Part shown: piece by piece, positions 1-6,237 of the stretch
How the letters are laid out: each line of letters begins with the position of its first letter
Position numbering within the stretch: position 1 is the stretch's first letter
NCBI GenBank assembly: GCA_038247995.1
Contig: JBBRUG010000206.1
Coordinates: forward strand, 1-10,595
DNA from: JBBRUG01 sp038247995
Lineage (GTDB): Bacteria > Chloroflexota > Chloroflexia > Chloroflexales > Chloroflexaceae
Length of the DNA stretch: 10,595 nucleotides
Direction: 5' to 3'
Position numbers and translations under genes: made by a program
The notes under the pieces: model-generated
The model's input: only the letters and a program-made list of their open reading frames with translations
Told to the model about the DNA's origin: nothing
Databases searched by the model: none

Positions 1-1383
1 GACGATGAGCGGATCGTGCTGATTGACTTTGGAATCGCCCGTAACCTCAATCGGGACAACCAGAAGAAGGGCACGATGATCGGCACCGAAGGTTACTCGC
101 CACCCGAACAGTATCGTGGTGTGGCCGAGCCGGTGGGTGATGTGTATGCCCTTGGTGCGACGTTGCATCATCTGCTCACAAATACCGATCCGCGCCTGGA
201 GACGCCCTTCACTTTTCAGGAACGCCCGGTGCGCCAGATCAATCCCAGCGTGTCGCCGGAGATGGACGCCCTGATCGTTAAGGCGCTCGAATACGATATG
301 ACGGCGCGTTGGCAATCGGCGGACGAGTTGCGTCAGATGCTGTTTAGTATCCCCGGCATCGCTGCCGGGCAGGTTTCTGCTACGCCGAGTGTAGCTGCGC
401 CCGCAGTTAATCGGGGCGCCCAGACAACTCAGGTGGTCTGGAAGTTTACCTGCGAGGACGAAGTGCGCTCGTCGCCGCATGTGGCCGGCGGCATGCTCTT
501 CGTCGGCTGTTACGACACGAATCTCTATGCGTTGGACGTGAGTCGGGGCGAGTTTCGCTGGAAGTACGCAACCGAGGGCGGCGTCAGTTCGTCGCCGAGC
601 GTCTGGCAAGACAATGTGTTTGTCGGATCGGAGGATGGCTCGCTGTATGCGCTGGATATGCGGCGCGGCAGCTTACGCTGGACGTTCCGCACCGAAAAAG
701 CGATCCGCTCGTCGCCGCGGGTTGCGGATCGCGTGGTAATCGTCGGCTCCGACGATCAGCATGTTTATGCGATCGACGGCTTGCGTGGAACGGTGATCTG
801 GAAGTATCGCACCTGGAACCCGATTCGCTCGTCGGCGGCGATCACCGATCAAGTGATTTATATCGGTGGCGATGACGGCCATGTCTATTGTCTCGACATC
901 CGTAACGGCGGCCTCAAATGGAAGCAGCGTACCCAGCAACCGGTGCGCTCATCACCGGCGTTCAACGAGGGTTTGGTGTACGTCGGCTCGCTCGACCAGA
1001 ATCTTTACGCGCTGGACGCGGAAGGCGGTTGGCCGGCGTGGCGCTTCCGCACCAATCACTATATTAATTCTTCGCCGTGTGTGATTGGCACGCGGGTTTT
1101 TGTCGGCGGCGTCGATGGCATTATGTACGCGCTTGATGCGCGGAATGGGCGCCTGGTTTGGAAACACGAGACCGGCAGCCAGATCACGTCGTCGCCGCGG
1201 GTTGAGGCCGGACGGGTTTATTTTGGCGCTGTCGATGGTTATGTCTACTGCCTGGACGCCGGTTCAGGCAACCTGCTCTGGAAGTACGCCACCGAAGCGG
1301 CGATCGTGTCGACGCCCACGGTTCTGGATGGCGTGGTTTATATCGGCTCGATGGACCATAATCTGTATGCGTTGAAGGGATAA
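1..1383 (+). CDS. Ser/Thr protein kinase with C-terminal eight-repeat PQQ-type beta-propeller (5' end missing)
   Basis: The reading frame is open from base 1 and the true start lies upstream. Numbering residues from base 1, the kinase C-lobe shows the magnesium-binding DFG at 9-11, the activation-segment end GTEGYSPPEQ at 28-37 (a bacterial form of APE), DVYALG at 47-52 and the subdomain XI Arg in ARW near 104. The N-lobe and HRD catalytic loop are outside the window. A Pro/Ala-rich linker (about 115-143) leads to eight repeats of exactly 40 residues, each W(K/R)-x-(Y/F)-x-T, then SSP, then V(Y/F)VG, D and YALD. This is the PQQ/quinoprotein propeller signature. The linker has no hydrophobic stretch able to cross a membrane, so the propeller appears cytosolic, unlike kinases with an external sensor. 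The propeller probably binds a ligand or protein and tunes kinase activity (inference). The PP2C gene downstream is the likely antagonist. Confidence 0.93.
   Translation, partial: DDERIVLIDFGIARNLNRDNQKKGTMIGTEGYSPPEQYRGVAEPVGDVYALGATLHHLLTNTDPRLETPFTFQERPVRQINPSVSPEMDALIVKALEYDMTARWQSADELRQMLFSIPGIAAGQVSATPSVAAPAVNRGAQTTQVVWKFTCEDEVRSSPHVAGGMLFVGCYDTNLYALDVSRGEFRWKYATEGGVSSSPSVWQDNVFVGSEDGSLYALDMRRGSLRWTFRTEKAIRSSPRVADRVVIVGSDDQHVYAIDGLRGTVIWKYRTWNPIRSSAAITDQVIYIGGDDGHVYCLDIRNGGLKWKQRTQQPVRSSPAFNEGLVYVGSLDQNLYALDAEGGWPAWRFRTNHYINSSPCVIGTRVFVGGVDGIMYALDARNGRLVWKHETGSQITSSPRVEAGRVYFGAVDGYVYCLDAGSGNLLWKYATEAAIVSTPTVLDGVVYIGSMDHNLYALKG
433..1380 (+). repeat. Eight coding repeats of 120 bp (propeller blades)
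   Basis: The invariant Trp codon of each blade lies at 439, 559, 679, 799, 919, 1039, 1159 and 1279, so the period is exactly 120 bp with no insertion or deletion in any blade. The last blade stops after YALKG and lacks the closing Trp strand. In propellers of this class the ring is usually closed by a strand from the other end, here probably the strand before the first Trp. The DNA copies are well diverged while the protein pattern is kept, which points to old duplication under selection. Confidence 0.9.
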
Positions 1384-1486
1384 GGGCTGCAACTGAAACC
1401 TGTCAGGTGCGGCGGTGGGCGACTTGTTAGGGTGGAGCTGCTTGATGCACACCTGACAAGTTTGTGGTAGTGACTGAGGAGTCTTC
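1384..1486 (+). promoter_or_regulatory. Spacer before the phosphatase gene with repeated operator-like palindromes
   Basis: This spacer contains ACCTGTCAGGT (1398-1408), a perfect odd palindrome (ACCTG-T-CAGGT). A near copy lies at 1451-1461 and reads ACTTGTCAGGT on the minus strand. A weaker third copy, ACTTGTTAGGG (1422-1432), matches the second at 9 of 11 positions. The first and second also form a 9-bp inverted repeat, TGTCAGGTG (1401-1409) with CACCTGACA (1450-1458), so either a protein binding array or an RNA stem is possible. No convincing -35/-10 pair was seen. The spacer ends with a good ribosome binding site, GAGGAG at 1476-1481. Confidence 0.45.
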
Positions 1487-2731
1487 ATGGGATTGATCCA
1501 GAAATGGTTTGGCGGCAACACCGACGATACACAACCTGCCGAAGCGCCGGTCGATTCTGATCCTGTCGAGGCTCCTACGACGCCGGAGACGCCTGGCGTT
1601 GCCGTTCCCGTAGCCGCTCCCGTGCTTGCCGAAAGCATCGATTGGTGGGCCAGTTCCCCCCACGATGAAGCAACACCGCCGTCAACAAACCAATCGGCAG
1701 TAGTGCAGCATACGCCGGACGAAGCCCCCGAGGCGCCGGATCAGGCGCGCGAAGAAACGCCCGAGGTCGAACCAACTGACCCTACAGAGACGCCGACGGC
1801 GCCGCAGAGTATGCTGGCGATCGCGCAAGCGGTTGAGCAACTCACGCCTAATGAGGCCGAGTCGGCTGCTGATGCTGACGACGTGGCGCTGGAAGGTACG
1901 CGCCAACTCGACGAAACAAGCACACCGGCTATGGCAGTGCAACGCTCGGCGCAAGGGCTTGCGGCAATGGCTGTGCGCGACATAGGGCGGGTTCGTGAAA
2001 CGAATCAGGACAGCGCCTTTGCGCTGATTACTACCTTGCCGCGTGAAGGCAGCGATGTGACCGTGGGGTTGTTCATCGTTGCCGACGGAATGGGTGGCCA
2101 TCACGGCGGTGAGATCGCCAGCCGCCTGGCCGTGCGCACGATTGTGCATCAGGTGTTGAGCGAACTGATTATGCCGACCCTCGACGACACAATGGGCGAG
2201 GCGTTGCAACCGCTGATGATCAGCGCCGTGCAGGCGGCCAATCGGGCGATCTGGGAACAGGGCCAGGCGATGGGCAGCGACATGGGCACAACCTGCACAG
2301 CGGTATTGCTCGTGGGGCAAGGGTTGTACATCGCCCACGTCGGCGACTCGCGAGCGTACCTCTACGAGCCGGGCGGCCTGCGCCAGTTAACAACTGACCA
2401 TTCAACCGTCGGGCGGCTGATCCAAGTCGGCCAACTCGATCCGTTGGAGGCGCGCGAACATCCACTACGCAACCAACTCTATCGAACGATCGGTCAGCAG
2501 CCGCAGGTGCCGGTTGACTTCCTTTATCAACCGGTCGGCGTAAGTTCGCATGTGCTGCTCTGTAGCGACGGGCTGTGGGGGATGATCGACGACGTGCATA
2601 TTCAGCAGGCGCTGAGTCGTAGCCCGTGGCCGCAGGATGGATGCAACGAACTAATCGCCCTGGCCAACCTGGCGGGCGGCGAAGATAATATTTCGGCAGT
2701 TGTCGTAACGCTGCCGCAGGCAAAGAGGTAA
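1487..2731 (+). CDS. PP2C-type (PPM family) Ser/Thr protein phosphatase with long disordered N-terminus
   Basis: This is a 414-residue protein. Residues 1-10 (MGLIQKWFGG) form a short amphipathic head. Residues 11 to about 155 are rich in Pro, Glu, Thr and Ala and look disordered. The catalytic domain covers about 156-412 and has the full PPM motif set: RETNQD (170-175), DGMGGHHGG (200-208), MGTT (266-269), GDSRAYL (286-292), TTDHS (302-306), SDGLWG (360-365) and GGEDNIS (397-403). The Asp residues that bind the two metal ions are therefore intact, and it should be an active metal-dependent phosphothreonine/phosphoserine phosphatase. The start is set by GAGGAG five bases upstream. It lies between the kinase and VWA genes and most likely reverses the kinase's phosphorylations. 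The acidic, Thr-rich tail could itself be a kinase substrate or FHA ligand (inference). Confidence 0.95.
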   Translation: MGLIQKWFGGNTDDTQPAEAPVDSDPVEAPTTPETPGVAVPVAAPVLAESIDWWASSPHDEATPPSTNQSAVVQHTPDEAPEAPDQAREETPEVEPTDPTETPTAPQSMLAIAQAVEQLTPNEAESAADADDVALEGTRQLDETSTPAMAVQRSAQGLAAMAVRDIGRVRETNQDSAFALITTLPREGSDVTVGLFIVADGMGGHHGGEIASRLAVRTIVHQVLSELIMPTLDDTMGEALQPLMISAVQAANRAIWEQGQAMGSDMGTTCTAVLLVGQGLYIAHVGDSRAYLYEPGGLRQLTTDHSTVGRLIQVGQLDPLEAREHPLRNQLYRTIGQQPQVPVDFLYQPVGVSSHVLLCSDGLWGMIDDVHIQQALSRSPWPQDGCNELIALANLAGGEDNISAVVVTLPQAKR

Positions 2732-2736
2732 CCCAT

Positions 2737-4008
2737 ATGGGGCCGGGTATTCAGCTTCGTTCCACCTTAAGCCGCAGTGTGTTACCGGAAAGTAGCGAAC
2801 AGCAACTGATCTATGTGTTGCTGGAATTGAGCGCTCAGGGCGTGCCCAGCACCTTGCCCAAGCTACCGCTCAACCTCTGCCTGGTGGTGGATCGTAGCTC
2901 CTCGATGCGCGGCGAACGGCTCCAACAGGTGAAAGATGCTGCGGCGCGCATCGTCGATATGCTTGGCGAGGACGACTATTTCTCGCTGGTTACGTTCAAC
3001 GACCGGGCGGAAGTTGTGATTGCAGCGCAGCGAGCGCGCAACAAGAACGATCTTAAGCGGCAAATCGGCTCAGTTGAGGCGTCCGGCGGCACGGAAATGG
3101 CTACCGGTATGGCGCTGGCGTTGCAAGAGACGCAGCGGGCGATGCTGAGCCGGGGCGTGAGCCGCATTCTATTGCTCACCGATGGGCGTACTTATGGCGA
3201 CGAGGGGCGTTGCGTCGAGATCGCACGCCGCGCACAGAGCCGCGGGATCGGTATGACGGCGCTGGGGATCGGCAACGAGTGGAATGAAGATCTGCTCGAA
3301 ACGATGGCTGCACGCGAGAATAGCCGCACCCAATACATCACCTCGGCGCAAGACATTACCCAGATCTTCACCGACGAAGTGAAGCGGATGCATTCGATTT
3401 TCGCCCAGGAGGTAAGGCTGCGGGCCGAAGTGCGGCCGGGCGCAATGTTGCGTTCGCTCGATCGCGTGCGGCCGTTTATCGCCGGGGTGCAGGCGCTGGA
3501 AGAGAAAGATCAGGTCTGGGGCGCCAATCTGGGCGACTGGCCGGGCAGTGATCCGCAGGCATTCTTGCTGGAAGTAGTCGTGCCGCCGCTGGCAATGGGC
3601 GATCATCCGTTGTTGCGCCTGACCCTGCGTTACAGTCTGCCGGGAATGAATTTGTACAATCAGCAAGGCGACCTGGTATTGCGCGTCGGCATCCGCGCCG
3701 CCGACAGCGTAACGTATGAAGTAGACGCGACTGTCAAGCATTGGTTGGAGCGTTTGGTAGCTTACAGGCTGCAATCGCACGCCTGGCAAGATATGGAAGA
3801 GGGCCGGATCGAAGAGGCGACGCGGCGCTTGCAGATGGCCGGGACGCGCCTGTTTGAGGCCGGCGAAGTTGATCTGGCGCGTACCGTGCAAGAGGAAGCC
3901 ACACGGCTCCTACGCTCGGGGCATACCAGCGCTGAAGGCCGGAAGCGGATCAAATACGGCACGCGTGGCCTAATGGGTTTGGGCGACGGACACGAGCGCG
4001 AGGCGTAA
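2737..4008 (+). CDS. VWA-domain protein with intact MIDAS motif
   Basis: This is a 423-residue protein with no signal peptide or membrane segment, so it is probably cytosolic. A short N-terminal beta-rich part (1-44) precedes a von Willebrand factor A domain at about 45-215. The metal-ion-dependent adhesion site is complete: D52-x-S54-x-S56 in DRSSSM, Thr119 in SGGTEMATG, and Asp149 in LLTDGRT. A beta-rich middle region (about 225-340) follows, then a charged helical C-terminus (about 345-400) with an EEATRRL / EEATRLL pattern suggestive of a helical hairpin or coiled coil. The start lies 5 bp after the phosphatase stop, and GAGG (2725-2728) inside the phosphatase's last codons serves as ribosome binding site, so the two genes are probably translationally coupled. 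VWA proteins usually scaffold complexes through Mg-dependent binding; the partner is unknown. Confidence 0.9.
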   Translation: MGPGIQLRSTLSRSVLPESSEQQLIYVLLELSAQGVPSTLPKLPLNLCLVVDRSSSMRGERLQQVKDAAARIVDMLGEDDYFSLVTFNDRAEVVIAAQRARNKNDLKRQIGSVEASGGTEMATGMALALQETQRAMLSRGVSRILLLTDGRTYGDEGRCVEIARRAQSRGIGMTALGIGNEWNEDLLETMAARENSRTQYITSAQDITQIFTDEVKRMHSIFAQEVRLRAEVRPGAMLRSLDRVRPFIAGVQALEEKDQVWGANLGDWPGSDPQAFLLEVVVPPLAMGDHPLLRLTLRYSLPGMNLYNQQGDLVLRVGIRAADSVTYEVDATVKHWLERLVAYRLQSHAWQDMEEGRIEEATRRLQMAGTRLFEAGEVDLARTVQEEATRLLRSGHTSAEGRKRIKYGTRGLMGLGDGHEREA

Positions 4009-4012
4009 GCAT

Positions 4013-4528
4013 ATGGTGCGCTGTAGCCACTGCAACACTGAAAACTTCGACGGCACGATCTTCTGCATGGATTGCGGCGCAAGCCTCATGGGCAGGACAC
4101 AGCGCCGTGAAACGACGAACGCACTGAATAAGGCGGGTTCGGATTCGCTTTCAAATGTTGAAGAACTTGCGCCGGTCACCATCCCCGCGCCGGGCAGCAT
4201 TGAGCGATTGGTCGCCTTCGTGGTGATCAACAGCGGGCGGCGCATTCAGTTAAATGGCACTGAAGAGATGTTGATCGGGCGCAAAGATAACCAGCGCGGT
4301 ATTTATCCCGACGTCGATCTAGGCCTCGATGGTGGCTATGATGCCGGTGTGTCGCGGCGGCACGCTATTTTGTCGCCTCAGGCAGCCGGTTTTGTATTGG
4401 AAGATCTGAACAGCGCTAACGGCACCTTTGTGAATGGGCGGCGTCTGGCGCCTCAGGCATCAACAACGATCAGCCACGGCGATGAGATTAAATTCGGGAC
4501 CTTGATTCTGCGCTTTGAGGCGGAATAG
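4013..4528 (+). CDS. Zinc-ribbon plus FHA-domain phosphopeptide-binding protein
   Basis: This is a 171-residue protein. The N-terminal zinc ribbon has two CxxC knuckles, Cys4/Cys7 and Cys18/Cys21. A low-complexity linker (about 25-62) rich in Asn, Ser and Thr follows. The FHA domain occupies about 66-169 and has the conserved positions that read phosphothreonine: Gly89-Arg90, Ser114 with RRH (115-117), and Asn133 with NGTFVNG (136-142). It should bind pThr peptides made by the upstream kinase, possibly on the kinase itself or on the phosphatase tail (inference). The start is 4 bp after the VWA stop, with GAGG at 4000-4003 as ribosome binding site, so it belongs to the same transcript. Both this gene and the VWA gene start in a CATATG context. 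Confidence 0.94.
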   Translation: MVRCSHCNTENFDGTIFCMDCGASLMGRTQRRETTNALNKAGSDSLSNVEELAPVTIPAPGSIERLVAFVVINSGRRIQLNGTEEMLIGRKDNQRGIYPDVDLGLDGGYDAGVSRRHAILSPQAAGFVLEDLNSANGTFVNGRRLAPQASTTISHGDEIKFGTLILRFEAE

Positions 4529-4576
4529 CAAAACGGTAAAGCGCTAACGCGGGTACCTCATGAAGGAGTGTGATCT

Positions 4577-4822
4577 GTGGCAAAGACGGTGATTTTACAC
4601 CTGAGCGGCGAGGACCCGGTGTTGGCCGATATGGATCAAGAGCCGCAGCCGGGTGATGTGTTCATTCGGGTGATGAATATGCGTAAGCGCGATGGGAAGC
4701 CGGTGCCGTATCTGGCCGCCGGAGTGCAGTCGGTAATCTTTCCCTGGCATCGGGTGACGTTCATTGAGGTGATGCCCAGCGAGGAAGAGCGCAGCCAGGT
4801 GGTGGACTTCTTCCGGTCGTAG
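4577..4822 (+). CDS. Small protein of unknown function (81 aa)
   Basis: The GTG start is supported by AAGGAG at 4563-4568, eight bases upstream. The protein is soluble with no membrane segment and no Cys. It reads as a beta-rich fold: hydrophobic strands VILHL (5-9), VFIRVMNM and a final VTFIEVM, with an acidic C-terminus ending VVDFFRS. I do not recognise a named family. It follows the FHA gene by 48 bp in the same orientation with no visible terminator between, so it is likely the last gene of the signalling cassette. It could be an adaptor or a substrate, but nothing in the sequence shows which. Confidence 0.8.
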   Translation: MAKTVILHLSGEDPVLADMDQEPQPGDVFIRVMNMRKRDGKPVPYLAAGVQSVIFPWHRVTFIEVMPSEEERSQVVDFFRS

Positions 4823-4855
4823 GCAGATTACGCAGATTACGCAGATTACGCAGAT
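4823..4855 (+). repeat. 9-bp tandem repeat GCAGATTAC, 3.7 copies
   Basis: Three perfect copies (4823-4831, 4832-4840, 4841-4849) and a partial fourth (4850-4855) fill the gap between the previous stop codon and the hutG start at 4860. The array begins at the base after the TAG stop. As I recall, similar CGCAGATTA-type arrays occur between genes in Chloroflexota, but I cannot verify that here. It leaves no room for a normal ribosome binding site for the next gene. Confidence 0.95.
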
Positions 4856-4859
4856 AGTT

Positions 4860-5795
4860 ATGGTGTTTGCCGATCTCAGACCCGTCGAGTCGGAGCTGTT
4901 CTTCAGTAAGGGCGACCCACACGATGTGCGCCTGGGTGAGATCGTGGGTCGCGGCCCGGCGGCTTATGCGCGGGCGGCGGTGGTGATCCTCGGCTTTCCA
5001 GACGACGAGGGCGTGCGGCGGAATGGCGGGCGGGTTGGCGCAGCACTGGCGCCGGCGGCGATCCGACGCTGCCTCTACCGCATGGGTGTGGCCGAGCTTG
5101 CGGATCTGCCGATTGTAGATCTGGGCGACACGGCTTCCGCAGCGAGCCTGGAAGAGCGCCATACGCGGCATCAGGAACTAGTGCAACGGATCGTCGCCGA
5201 CGATAAACTGCTGATTGTGTTGGGCGGCGGCAACGATGTGGCGTACCCGGACTACGCCGGCTTAGTGGCGGCCACAGGCTCGGCGCTGGCGATCAATGTA
5301 GACGCACACTATGATGTCCGCGTTGATACGCCGCGTAACAGCGGCACGCCCTATCGGCAACTCATCGATGCAGGCCGACTGCCCCCGGAATATTACTGCG
5401 TCCTTGGCGCGCAACCCTTCGCCAATTCAGCCGCCTATACGCAATTCCTGACGGAGCGCGGAGCACAGCTCATCTCCTTACGCAGTGCGCGGGCGCGGGG
5501 CATTCCGGCGACGGCGCGTGGGGTGCTCGCGGCGAGTGCCGCCGACGCGATCTTCTGGGGCTTCGACATGGACGTTGTGAACGCGGCAGAGGCACCAGGC
5601 GTAAGCGCGCCCAATCCGCTGGGCATGAGCGGCGAGGAGTTTTGCGCCTTGATGGAACTGGCTGGTTCCGAACGACGCACGCGCCTGATTGAGATCAGTG
5701 AAGTCTGCCCGCCGCATGATGTCGATGCGCGTACCGCTCGTCTAGCGGCGGCAGCGCTCTGGTATGCGCTGGCGGCACGGGCAACGTTGGATTAG
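4860..5795 (+). CDS. hutG: Formimidoylglutamase-like ureohydrolase, last step of histidine degradation
   Basis: This is a 311-residue arginase/agmatinase-superfamily enzyme. It is expected to hydrolyse N-formimidoyl-L-glutamate to glutamate and formamide. The manganese-site motifs are DAHYD (148-152) and DMD (236-238), and NGGRVGAALAPAAIR (55-69) is the substrate-side motif of the HutG group. The remaining metal motif reads GGGND (122-126). Most family members have His where Asn125 stands, so one metal ligand is changed. ATG 4860 is the first possible start after an in-frame stop at 4770-4772, so the start is nearly forced, yet there is no Shine-Dalgarno sequence before it. hutU and hutI lie downstream on the same strand and support the pathway assignment. 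Another ureohydrolase activity is possible but less likely. Confidence 0.85.
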   Translation: MVFADLRPVESELFFSKGDPHDVRLGEIVGRGPAAYARAAVVILGFPDDEGVRRNGGRVGAALAPAAIRRCLYRMGVAELADLPIVDLGDTASAASLEERHTRHQELVQRIVADDKLLIVLGGGNDVAYPDYAGLVAATGSALAINVDAHYDVRVDTPRNSGTPYRQLIDAGRLPPEYYCVLGAQPFANSAAYTQFLTERGAQLISLRSARARGIPATARGVLAASAADAIFWGFDMDVVNAAEAPGVSAPNPLGMSGEEFCALMELAGSERRTRLIEISEVCPPHDVDARTARLAAAALWYALAARATLD

Positions 5796-5900
5796 GCGGC
5801 AGGCGGCGGAGCACAATGAGCAAGCCGCGCAGATGGCGCAGCAACGCTGACACGACGGCCGGATCCGAACAGGATGTGGTCTTTTTTGCGTCCGGCGCAC

Positions 5901-6035
5901 ATGTCGCCGCATCGACGGGACATTGATCGGGACAATGGCATCAGGTAGCGGGATCTGGGGCGGGGCGGGTTAGGGCTGCAACTGCTGCTGGTCAGCCTGG
6001 CCTTCCTGTTTGGCCTGTTCGAGGCGACGGCGCTA
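5901..6035 (+). pseudogene. Possible 5' remnant of a membrane-protein gene
   Basis: From ATG 5901 the frame reads MSPHRRDIDRDNGIR, then a TAG stop (5946-5948), then RDLGRGG followed by LGLQLLLVSLAFLFGLFE and EATAL. The second part is a convincing membrane helix preceded by positive charges. An N-terminal LGLQLL helix resembles the first membrane segment of sensor histidine kinases in Chloroflexota (from memory). The palindromic element at 6034 interrupts the frame. If it were excised with one TA, the frame would continue past the helix as LVLCVRARQDWRRRG, a plausible charged cytoplasmic edge, before dissolving into the hutU promoter. A chance hydrophobic frame cannot be excluded. Confidence 0.35.
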
Positions 6036-6042
6036 GTGGTCT

Positions 6043-6059
6043 GTCAATCCTAGATTGAC
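6043..6059 (+). repeat. Left subterminal hairpin of the MITE-like element
   Basis: GTCAATC (6043-6049) pairs perfectly with GATTGAC (6053-6059) around a CTA loop. It mirrors the right subterminal hairpin in stem length, loop and the outer GTCA/TGAC pairs. Confidence 0.85.
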
Positions 6060-6067
6060 GTGTGGGA

Positions 6068-6106
6068 TGGGGTTTCAGGGGAGGGCTTCGCCCTCCCCTG
6101 GCCCCA
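6068..6106 (+). repeat. Central strong hairpin of the MITE-like element
   Basis: CAGGGGAGGGC (6076-6086) pairs perfectly with GCCCTCCCCTG (6090-6100) around TTC. After a small internal loop the stem extends by TGGGG (6068-6072) with CCCCA (6102-6106). No T-run follows, so it is not a classic intrinsic terminator, though such a stable stem could slow or stop polymerase or protect RNA ends. Confidence 0.9.
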
Positions 6107-6115
6107 CCTCTATCT

Positions 6116-6132
6116 GTCAGAGTAGCTCTGAC
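6116..6132 (+). repeat. Right subterminal hairpin of the MITE-like element
   Basis: GTCAGAG (6116-6122) pairs perfectly with CTCTGAC (6126-6132) around TAG. On the minus strand it reads GTCAGAG-CTA-CTCTGAC, directly comparable to the left hairpin. The three inner stem pairs differ but remain paired. Confidence 0.85.
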
Positions 6133-6202
6133 GAACTACTAGTATTGTGCGTGCGCGCGCGGCAGGATTGGCGTAGGCGTGGAGGGTGTAGAGGGCGTTT
6201 AT

Positions 6203-6218
6203 TGGTGGGCGACCACCA
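6203..6218 (+). promoter_or_regulatory. Operator-like palindrome upstream of the hutU promoter
   Basis: TGGTGG (6203-6208) and CCACCA (6213-6218) are perfect 6-bp arms around GCGA. The site ends 19 bp before the proposed -35 hexamer of hutU, a position that suits an activator or a looping repressor. The binding protein is not known. Confidence 0.35.
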
Positions 6219-6237
6219 GGATCACCCGTACGAAGCG

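Larger units (their letters stand above)
6034..6141. mobile_element. MITE-like palindromic element in a CTAG target (IS630 type)
   Basis: The element is flanked as C-TA-[6036-6139]-TA-G, which is what a TA duplication inside a CTAG target would leave; IS630-family transposases are known to prefer that target. Its ends are imperfect inverted repeats: GTGGTCTGTCA at the left and GTAGTTCGTCA at the right (read on the minus strand), 8 of 11 matching. Next to each end is a 7-bp-stem hairpin with a CTA loop, and the centre is an 11-bp-stem hairpin. It encodes no protein, so it would need a transposase supplied in trans. No second copy is available in the window to prove mobility. Confidence 0.6.

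Noticed and set aside
1383..1395. 13-bp sequence AGGGCTGCAACTG repeated at 5972-5984
   Set aside because: A 13-bp exact match could be chance in two GC-rich places. The second copy is part of the hydrophobic coding-like frame, and flanks do not match.
1442..1471. TTGATG at 1442-1447 as a -35 box for the phosphatase gene
   Set aside because: No acceptable -10 hexamer is found 16-18 bp downstream, so no promoter was called.
3169..3891. 240-codon open frame on the minus strand inside the VWA gene
   Set aside because: The VWA frame has a complete MIDAS motif and operon spacing. The opposite frame shows no recognisable domain.
5858..5896. Possible hutG terminator (GCCGGA / TCCGGC arms with a T-run)
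   Set aside because: The T-run (5882-5887) lies in the loop between the arms rather than after the stem, and the loop is 27 bases. This does not fit an intrinsic terminator.
5816..5926. 36-codon frame from ATG 5816 (MSKPRRWRSN start)
   Set aside because: It has no ribosome binding site, no recognisable feature and ends at a TGA after 36 codons. It is probably chance.
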